Below the pieces are notes generated by a model that saw only the letters and a list, made by a program, of their open reading frames with translations, was not told the origin of the DNA and did not search any database. Shown here one piece after another: positions 58,193 through 64,000 of a DNA stretch of 64,000 nucleotides; the stretch's first letter is position 1, and every line of letters starts with the position of its first letter. The stretch is taken from the NCBI RefSeq assembly GCF_022230925.1, contig NZ_JAKKFH010000027.1:1-64000 (forward strand), written 5' to 3'. Origin of the DNA: Micromonospora alfalfae (GTDB lineage: Bacteria > Actinomycetota > Actinomycetes > Mycobacteriales > Micromonosporaceae). The position numbers and the translations under genes are program-made.

Positions 58193-60845
58193 CCTGGCGC
58201 ACCACCTCGATGTCGTGCTCGCCGGAGCAGAGCAGCCAGGTGTCGGGGACGGTCACCACGTCGGCGGTGGCCTGGTTGGCGCTGGGCGTCCAGGTGACGG
58301 CGTCGGCGCTGCGGTGTACGCCGCGTTCGCCGCCGGCCAGGATCAGCCGCTCCGTCGGGCCGGTGCCGCCAGCCGCGGCGCCCCCGGCCGTCGAGCCGCT
58401 CACCGCGATGGCGTCGACCGGCACGAACCGGGTCCGGTCCCGCAACGGCAACCCGCAGTTGACAGATACCGCCTGCCACTGCGGCTGGGCGGCCAGGGTG
58501 TCCAGCCGCAGCACCCCGCCGCTCTGCGTGGCCGCCACCGCCTGCTGACCGGTGAACGCGAGGTCGCGGCAGGTGCCGCCGATCCACCCGGCCTGCATCG
58601 ACTGCCACTTCACGTCGGACTCGAACAGCCGGGTGCGGTGGCAGCCCTGGCCGGGCTTCTTCGGGTCCGGTTCGCCGGCGCCGCTCCACAGCAGGGTGGC
58701 CGGGCCGTCGTACTGCACGGCGAGGACCCGGTTGTCCACGTTGGCCAGACCGACGTGACCGAAGCTGCCGGGCCGGCCGCCGCCTGTCGACAGGTACACC
58801 CCGAAGCTGGCCTGCGCCGCCACCGCCACTCCCGGCGCGCCCCGCTCGGAGACGAACGTGCGGACCGCGTAGAAGCCCCGGTCGGCGTCGGTGGGGTCGA
58901 CCAGGATCTGCAACGGCACCGCCCCGGGCAGCAGCGACACCTCGTACAGGCCGGTGTCGGTGGCCACCAGCAGCGCGCCGGCGCCGTCGCGGTCCAACCA
59001 GGCCACGTCGGAGATCCGCGAGTCCAGGTCGGTGAGCAACGACCACGTCTCGCCCAGGTCGGTGCTCAGGTGCACCCGGGAGCCGCCCGAGGCGCGCAGC
59101 GTCACCACCGCCACCGAACCGGGACGCGCGACGATGCCCGGCCGTACCGGCGCGGGCGCGGGCGCGACCCGCAGCACCGTCTCGCCGTCGAACCGACCGG
59201 CCGGCTCCCAACCCGAGCCGCCGTTGCTGGAGCGGAACAGCACCGGGCCGCGCCCGGCGTACCAGGTGCGCGGCTGGTACTGGTCCACGGCGAGGGCGCG
59301 GACGTCGGCGTCGGGGGCCTCGTCGACCACGAACCGCACTGACTCGACGTAGCGCACCCCCGGCTCGGCGTGCTCCAGCAGCCGGTACACGTTGGAGGCT
59401 CGCAGTGGCTCGCCGAACGGCCAACCGGTCGGGTTGAGCGCGGTGGGCAGCGGGCTCAACGTCTGGTGCAGCCGGTCGTGGATGCGGCGACGGACCGCGT
59501 CCACGTCCTCCTCGCGGCGGACCACCACCCGGGCCCGCACGGACACCGCCTTGAACCTCGCCCAGGTGGCCCGGGAGCGGATGCCGACCATCCGGCGTTC
59601 CTCCAGGTCCGCCTCGACCCGATGGCGCGCCTCGGGTACCTCGTGCTCGCGCAGCAACGCCACCGGCAGCCGACCGCCCGGTCGGGCCGCCTCCGGCACG
59701 TACGGCACCAGCACCACCTCGACCTCGCCCGGCTGGGCGAAGCTGTACACCGCCGCGCGGGTGAACGCCCGCGCCCGCGCCACCGCGCCGGAGCTGGTCG
59801 CGAGGATCTCGAAGTCGCGGGCGGTGACCGCCCGTTGCTGGGCGAAGAACTCGTACGGGCCGCGTAGCAGCACCGACTCCAGCGCCTCCATCTCCCGGCC
59901 CCCGGCCGCCGGGGCGGGGTTGTCCACGCGTACCCCCGGTAGCGGGTCGCGCAGGCTGGTCAGCGTGCCCGCCACCACGTTGCCGGTGGGTCCGCCACCG
60001 GCGCGGTACCAGAGCCGGATCTGCCGTCCGGCCGGCGGCACCGCCGCGACGGTCACCGGCGCTACGGTGCTCGCCGGTGCTGCCGCGTCGGCAGTGGCCC
60101 CGCCGTGCGGGGTCGCCCCGGCCGGGGGTCGCAGGTCGAGGGCCGGGGCGAAGATGACAGTGCCGGAGCAGCGATCGACAAGGTACGCCTTGGCCTGCGG
60201 ACCGAGCCCGGCGAAGCTGTCCACCGGCTGCCAGATCTCGAACGTGCGGGAGTCGTGCTCGCGGGCCGCCGCACCCAGCTCGACAGTGCCGGCCGGCACC
60301 TCCACCCCGAGCAGCAGGTCCAGCGCCTCGGCGGTGCGTGTCAGCGGCGCGCGCGTCGCGCGCAGAACCTGCCCCGGCTGGCCGGTGCCGACCCCGAGCA
60401 ACTCCGCCTCGACCGGCTCGCAGTGGTGCATCCGCACCGTCACCGACGCCTCGTCGGCAGGCAGCAGCGTCGGCTCGGTGGTGACGAACACGACAGGCCG
60501 AGGGTCCGCGCCCCGGGCCGCGGCGACCCGCAGCCCGGCCGGGATCCGGACCGCACCGCGGTCGGTGCCGGTACGGGTGAACCGGACGTCCGCCCAGGCC
60601 GCTGTCGGCGCGTGCCGGGTGACCCCGAGCAGGTTAAGAAACGAGACGTACGCCTTCTCCGGCAACTGGTTCAACCGGTAGATCATCACCTCGGTGAGGT
60701 GCGCGAACGTCTCCACCAGTGCCATGCCGGGGTCGTGCGCCGACAGGTCGGTCCACGCCGGGCAGGACTGCCGGATCCGTTCCCGGGCCTCGGTGACCAG
60801 GTCGAGGAAGCCGCGATCGTCCAGGTGCGGCACGGGCAGCGTCAT
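58173..60845 (-). CDS. Baseplate J-type protein with C-terminal Asp-box propeller
   Basis: An 890-residue protein. The N-terminal half is the baseplate assembly protein J/Afp11 family (LDDRGFLDLVTEARERI and DPGMALVETFAHLTEVMIYR). From about residue 520 the sequence becomes a series of Asp-box-like repeats (SSNGGSGW, STDLGETW, SADAVTW) as in sialidase/BNR beta-propellers, a domain not needed for wedge assembly and possibly ligand-binding. ATG 60845 has GGGAGGA upstream and an ATGA overlap with gp25. Confidence 0.88.
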   Translation of the reverse strand: MTLPVPHLDDRGFLDLVTEARERIRQSCPAWTDLSAHDPGMALVETFAHLTEVMIYRLNQLPEKAYVSFLNLLGVTRHAPTAAWADVRFTRTGTDRGAVRIPAGLRVAAARGADPRPVVFVTTEPTLLPADEASVTVRMHHCEPVEAELLGVGTGQPGQVLRATRAPLTRTAEALDLLLGVEVPAGTVELGAAAREHDSRTFEIWQPVDSFAGLGPQAKAYLVDRCSGTVIFAPALDLRPPAGATPHGGATADAAAPASTVAPVTVAAVPPAGRQIRLWYRAGGGPTGNVVAGTLTSLRDPLPGVRVDNPAPAAGGREMEALESVLLRGPYEFFAQQRAVTARDFEILATSSGAVARARAFTRAAVYSFAQPGEVEVVLVPYVPEAARPGGRLPVALLREHEVPEARHRVEADLEERRMVGIRSRATWARFKAVSVRARVVVRREEDVDAVRRRIHDRLHQTLSPLPTALNPTGWPFGEPLRASNVYRLLEHAEPGVRYVESVRFVVDEAPDADVRALAVDQYQPRTWYAGRGPVLFRSSNGGSGWEPAGRFDGETVLRVAPAPAPVRPGIVARPGSVAVVTLRASGGSRVHLSTDLGETWSLLTDLDSRISDVAWLDRDGAGALLVATDTGLYEVSLLPGAVPLQILVDPTDADRGFYAVRTFVSERGAPGVAVAAQASFGVYLSTGGGRPGSFGHVGLANVDNRVLAVQYDGPATLLWSGAGEPDPKKPGQGCHRTRLFESDVKWQSMQAGWIGGTCRDLAFTGQQAVAATQSGGVLRLDTLAAQPQWQAVSVNCGLPLRDRTRFVPVDAIAVSGSTAGGAAAGGTGPTERLILAGGERGVHRSADAVTWTPSANQATADVVTVPDTWLLCSGEHDIEVVRQDATLGD

Positions 60846-61276
60846 GATGCTCCTCCCTGAGCGGGCTCGTCGACCGGGAGCAGATCCACTGAGAAGACCA
60901 GTTGCCCGGGGGTCAGGCTGGCCCGCACCCGGTAGTCCAACCGGATCACCAACCGCCACGCGTCGTCCGGGTCCGGCCCGGCGTCCACGTCGATCACCTC
61001 GACCCGGGGCTCCCACCGGGCGATGGCCTGCCGGACGTAGTGAATGGCCAGGCCGGCCGTGGTGTCGTCGTTGGGCGCGAAGACCAACCGGTGCAGCCGG
61101 GAGCCGTACCCGGGTCGCATCAGCCGCTCGCCCGGCGTGGTCGACAGGAGCAGGAACAGCGCCTGCCGTACGCTCTCGTCGCCCTCGGTCATCGCCAGGC
61201 CGCCGGCCGCGGTGAGCGCCAACCCGCCGGTGCGGCCGGCGTCGAAGCCGGCGCCGACGAAGCGGAACGCCCTCAT
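60842..61276 (-). CDS. gp25-like baseplate wedge protein
   Basis: A 144-residue GPW/gp25 family protein: SVRQALFLLLSTTPGERLMRPGYG (the conserved core, split: SVRQALFLLLSTTPGE then RLMRPGYG, about 37-60). gp25 joins baseplate and sheath and is found in every contractile tail. ATGA overlaps on both sides. Confidence 0.92.
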   Translation of the reverse strand: MRAFRFVGAGFDAGRTGGLALTAAGGLAMTEGDESVRQALFLLLSTTPGERLMRPGYGSRLHRLVFAPNDDTTAGLAIHYVRQAIARWEPRVEVIDVDAGPDPDDAWRLVIRLDYRVRASLTPGQLVFSVDLLPVDEPAQGGAS

Positions 61277-61611
61277 CGGTCCGCCCCCAGGAACTGTTGG
61301 CGGGGGTCGCGCACCGTGTGCTTGACCAACCCCGGCGGTGTGCCGTTGGTGAACCCCTCCAGGTGCGACAGCACCACCCGGTGCCCGTCGACGCGGATCC
61401 AGTCGCTGTAGCCGACCCGGACGGTCAGCGTCGTCGTACACGGCTTGATGGTCGGTCCGTAGTTCGGGCAGGCGACGATGGCGCGTCCCTCCGGGTCGTC
61501 GTCCACGAGCACTGGCACACCGGTCACGGTCACCCACTGCCGCGAGGGTCGGTTCTCGACCCGGCCGTCGTGATCGCAGGTGATCACGGAGTCACTGTGG
61601 ATCCAGCGCAT
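61273..61611 (-). CDS. PAAR-like spike tip protein (probable)
   Basis: A 112-residue protein between the spike and gp25 genes. It has paired cysteines (ITCDHDG, IVACPNYG, IKPCTTT) and glycine-centred repeats, then IRVDGHRVVLSHLEGFTNG, resembling PAAR-type tip proteins that cap the spike and bind a metal. Identity rests on position and pattern. TGATG overlap with the spike gene. Confidence 0.65.
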   Translation of the reverse strand: MRWIHSDSVITCDHDGRVENRPSRQWVTVTGVPVLVDDDPEGRAIVACPNYGPTIKPCTTTLTVRVGYSDWIRVDGHRVVLSHLEGFTNGTPPGLVKHTVRDPRQQFLGADR

Positions 61612-63203
61612 CAGCCGCCTCCTTCGTGGTGGGCGCGGGCGAGCGAACGGGCCTGCTCGGCCGCGGTGGTCGGGTCCTCGGTCGGGTCGGCGTGCAGGAA
61701 GTCCACGCTGCGGGCGCGCACCACAATGGCCTGGCCGGGTGCGGAGATCACCAGGTCGGACGCCGCGTGCAGGGTGGCCAGGTCGGGGGTCAGCTCCAGG
61801 AAGCTGCCGCCCTCGGTGCCCAGCCGCAGGCTGCGCCGCACGTCGTCGACGACGATCGACTGTCCGCCGGCGGTGCGCATCGTCCAGCGGCGGGCCCTTC
61901 CGTCGTCGATGCCCGCGTCGTACGGCTCGACGGCGCCGAACAGCGAACCGAGCACGATGCCCGAGGCCGGCTCGCCGCCGGGCAGCACCACCAGCACGGT
62001 GTCGCCCGGATCGGGCAGCGCCACCAGACCCTTGCCCGGCCCGGCGCCTGGGCAGAGCACGGCGAGCCAGCCGGCGTCGAGGTCCCCGTACGCCGGCAGG
62101 GTCAACCGGACCCGGCCCAGCCCGTCCGGGTCGGCGACGTCGGTGACGCTGCCGAGGGTGACCACCGCCCCGCCGCCCGGGGTCGTCGGGGTGGCCGGCG
62201 GCGCAGTGGAGAAACGGGTCAGGTGCCCGTTGCCGTCCACCGTGTGCACCACCTCGGTCAGCACGTACGTCCCGGCGACCGGGTCGGGCACCCCGCCGAG
62301 GTCGACGCGCCGGCCCGGCCGTAGCGCCGGATCGCCCTCGGCCACCCCCTCGGCCGTGGCCAGCGCCGCCGCACGGGTGTCCAACCGGGCCTGGGCCAGC
62401 GCCGCCAACTCGTCGTCACTGCGGCCGGGCTGGTCCACGGCGGTGCGAACGCCGCCGGCACCCACGTCGGCCGGGTCCGGGCGGTCGTCGGCGGGTCGGC
62501 CGCAGCGCGCCTCGTCGACCTGCTGGCTGATCACCTCGGCCCGCTGCGGGTGCCAGCCCAGTGCCGCACTGGCACCGCTGGCCTGGTCGGTGTTCGTGGA
62601 CAGTCGCAGGGTGTGCACCTCCGCGCCGAGCGTCAACGCGACAGGCTCCCCGTAGCCGGCGAGGGTGACCAGCCGGACGCCGTCACCGTCGGCGGCCAGG
62701 TGCAGCCCGGCCCGGCCGGCCACCTCGCGCAGCAGCTCCAGGTCGCTGTGCCGGTGTTGGAGCAGCCGCTCCAACCGAGGGCCGTCGACCTCGGCGGTCA
62801 CCGCCAGCCCCACCGCGCCGCACAGTTCCCGGGCCAGCTCGACGGCGGTCACCGCGGTGAAGACCCGTAACCCCTGCCGCTTGCGCAGCCGGTGCAGCGG
62901 GTCGTACGCCCGCAGCCGCAGCACCGCCGCCCCGTCGGCGGCGAACTCCACCTCCACGCAGGTGACCTCGCCGCTGAACAGGGCGTCCGCGTGGTCGGCG
63001 AGCCGTACGTCGAGCGCTGTGCCGGGACGTACCACCGGGTCGAACGCGCCGGTCCCGGCGGTGGTGGCGAGCACCAACTCGGCCTGGGTGGGCTGGTTGA
63101 GCCGGGCCGCCACCCGCACTGAGCGGACCCGCTGACGAGCCGCGCCGACCAGCTCGACGCCGTCGAGCAGGACGATCAACGCTCGGGGCGCGACGCTGGT
63201 CAC
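61611..63203 (-). CDS. Spike protein, gp27/gp5 (VgrG/Afp8) type
   Basis: A 530-residue protein. The first about 330 residues are gp27-like (SVRVAARLNQPTQAELVL, and LLQHRHSDLELLREVAGRAG), followed by an OB-fold (VRLTLPAYGDLDAGWLAVLCPG) and the gp5-type beta-prism (WTMRTAGGQSIVVDD onward). It forms the trimeric central spike. GTG 63203 overlaps the tube-protein stop as GTGA. Confidence 0.9.
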   Translation of the reverse strand: MTSVAPRALIVLLDGVELVGAARQRVRSVRVAARLNQPTQAELVLATTAGTGAFDPVVRPGTALDVRLADHADALFSGEVTCVEVEFAADGAAVLRLRAYDPLHRLRKRQGLRVFTAVTAVELARELCGAVGLAVTAEVDGPRLERLLQHRHSDLELLREVAGRAGLHLAADGDGVRLVTLAGYGEPVALTLGAEVHTLRLSTNTDQASGASAALGWHPQRAEVISQQVDEARCGRPADDRPDPADVGAGGVRTAVDQPGRSDDELAALAQARLDTRAAALATAEGVAEGDPALRPGRRVDLGGVPDPVAGTYVLTEVVHTVDGNGHLTRFSTAPPATPTTPGGGAVVTLGSVTDVADPDGLGRVRLTLPAYGDLDAGWLAVLCPGAGPGKGLVALPDPGDTVLVVLPGGEPASGIVLGSLFGAVEPYDAGIDDGRARRWTMRTAGGQSIVVDDVRRSLRLGTEGGSFLELTPDLATLHAASDLVISAPGQAIVVRARSVDFLHADPTEDPTTAAEQARSLARAHHEGGG

Positions 63204-64000
63204 GGCGTACCCCCGGGACTGCCGGACCCGCTCGGAACCGCGCCGGTCGGGCCGGTGGCCCCGTCCCACGGCGCTCCGGCGACCGAAGCGCCCAGGTACG
63301 ACGCTCCCGCGCCCACAGCACCCGCCACCGACCGCGCCAACCCGGTCACCGAAGCGGTGCCGGCGGTCGGTGGGACGGCGAGGGTGGTGCCGGCCGGCAC
63401 GGCGAGGGGATCGGTGATCCGGTTGTGTTCGGCAAGCAGCCGCCAGCGCAGCGGCGAGCCCAGCGCGTCGTTTGCCAGCAGGTCGAAACGCACACCGGAG
63501 CGACCCGGCTCGGCCGCGCCGTCACCGGCGGCGATCACCGCGCTGCCCGGCGCGGCGGTCGGGGTGCTCGCCGCGGCCAGCTCCTCGGCGAAGCCGGCCT
63601 CGGCCTGATCGGCCGTCTCCGCGGCGCGGACCAGCTTCAGCCGCAACCAGGACCGCCGCGGCGACCCGGTGCCGGTGAACGCGTCGAACCGTTCCGCCAC
63701 CGCGACGATCACACCCGGCACGTTCCAGGTCTTGCCCCAGACCAACCGGACCAACGGCGGTCGCAGCCAACCATGCTCGGCGGTGGAATTCTCCGCCAGC
63801 ATCCACAGCGGACGCGTGAGCACCCGGACGTCGGCCGGACGCAGTTGCGCCTCCACGAAGTCGACGTCGAAGAGCAGGTCCAACACCAGCTCGGTACGGC
63901 CACCGCCGGTGAAGACCAGCGGGTCGTCGGCCAGACCGGACCCGGTGAGCTGCCCGCCGCCGGCACCCCGTTGGCGTACGCCGGCGAGCCGGGTCACCTG
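63200..64000 (-). CDS. LysM-type tube-terminating protein (Afp7-like), partial
   Basis: At least 266 residues, cut by the window edge. RTELVLDLLFDVDFVEAQLR and RPPLVRLVWGKTWNVPGVIV are typical of contractile injection system tube-associated proteins; a LysM-like segment follows (RWRLLAEHNRITDPLAVPAG, residues about 185-204 of the visible part) and then an Ala/Gly-rich tail. It links the tube to the spike. A GTG at 63997 exists, but the true start probably lies beyond the window. Confidence 0.82.
   Translation of the reverse strand, partial: QVTRLAGVRQRGAGGGQLTGSGLADDPLVFTGGGRTELVLDLLFDVDFVEAQLRPADVRVLTRPLWMLAENSTAEHGWLRPPLVRLVWGKTWNVPGVIVAVAERFDAFTGTGSPRRSWLRLKLVRAAETADQAEAGFAEELAAASTPTAAPGSAVIAAGDGAAEPGRSGVRFDLLANDALGSPLRWRLLAEHNRITDPLAVPAGTTLAVPPTAGTASVTGLARSVAGAVGAGASYLGASVAGAPWDGATGPTGAVPSGSGSPGGTP

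Noticed and set aside
53215..64000. Integrated prophage
   Set aside because: Only contractile-tail genes are present, tightly overlapped, with no capsid, terminase, portal or integrase in view; the gene order fits an extracellular contractile injection system.

Overview
The window is very GC-rich DNA with mostly G/C third codon positions, many GTG starts and dense ATGA/GTGA/TGATG gene overlaps. Together with the families present (an ECF sigma factor with a YciI partner, a ROK- and LacI-controlled sugar locus, a discoidin secreted protein, a contractile injection system of actinobacterial type) this points to a chromosomal segment of a filamentous actinomycete, most probably Micromonospora or a close relative. 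The genus is inference. I saw no rRNA, tRNA, CRISPR array, integrase or intact insertion sequence.

0-7 kb: a NUDIX hydrolase, an ArsR/SRPBCC pair, and a three-subunit molybdenum aldehyde oxidoreductase (PaoABC-like, with the extra four-cysteine motif in the FAD subunit) divergent from MocA, which makes its molybdopterin cytosine dinucleotide cofactor; then a TMEM175-type channel. 7-13 kb: an oligosaccharide operon (binding lipoprotein, two permeases, GH1 beta-glucosidase) divergent from a ROK regulator. 13-20 kb: a large secreted discoidin/beta-helix protein, an amine oxidase, an ECF42-like sigma factor with its YciI partner behind a matching promoter, and a carboxylate-amine ligase. 20.9-29 kb: an asparagine-synthetase-type amidotransferase, a MarR/ABC exporter pair sharing an operator, and an unusual TetR regulator with a recombinase-like C-terminal HTH, divergent from an ABC-2 exporter whose promoter carries a TetR-type operator.

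29-36 kb is the most accessory stretch. A three-gene module encodes a membrane-anchored Mrr-like nuclease, a 507-residue membrane protein, and a 112-residue protein. The last two share a Gly/Asn-rich motif of about 25 residues, at the C terminus of one and the N terminus of the next, as in amyloid-signalling partner pairs. It is followed by an N-truncated gene remnant, a frameshifted AbiEi/DUF559-like pseudogene, extragenic palindromes, a G-quadruplex-like tract, and a secreted RNase of the Sa/barnase class with a barstar-like inhibitor. I consider the three-gene module the best candidate for an undescribed system.

36-53 kb: an FAD/BBE oxidase, an HD hydrolase, then a uronate/pectin block: pectate lyase, two Gfo/Idh/MocA oxidoreductases, a mannitol/fructuronate-type reductase, an enolase-superfamily sugar-acid dehydratase, UxaC, and, divergently, a LacI regulator with a sugar ABC transporter and two accessory genes. 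Two near-identical TGCAAA..TTTGCA-type operators flank the divergent promoters, so LacI probably controls both arms.

53-64 kb: the 3' half of a phage-tail-like contractile injection system on the minus strand (tube/LysM protein, spike, PAAR-like tip, gp25, a baseplate J protein carrying an Asp-box propeller, tail protein I), followed in the same run by a single-span membrane protein resembling the CisA adaptor of Streptomyces systems, two more small membrane proteins, and a 740-residue protein in which an alpha/beta-hydrolase appears split by many membrane helices. The system continues past the right edge.
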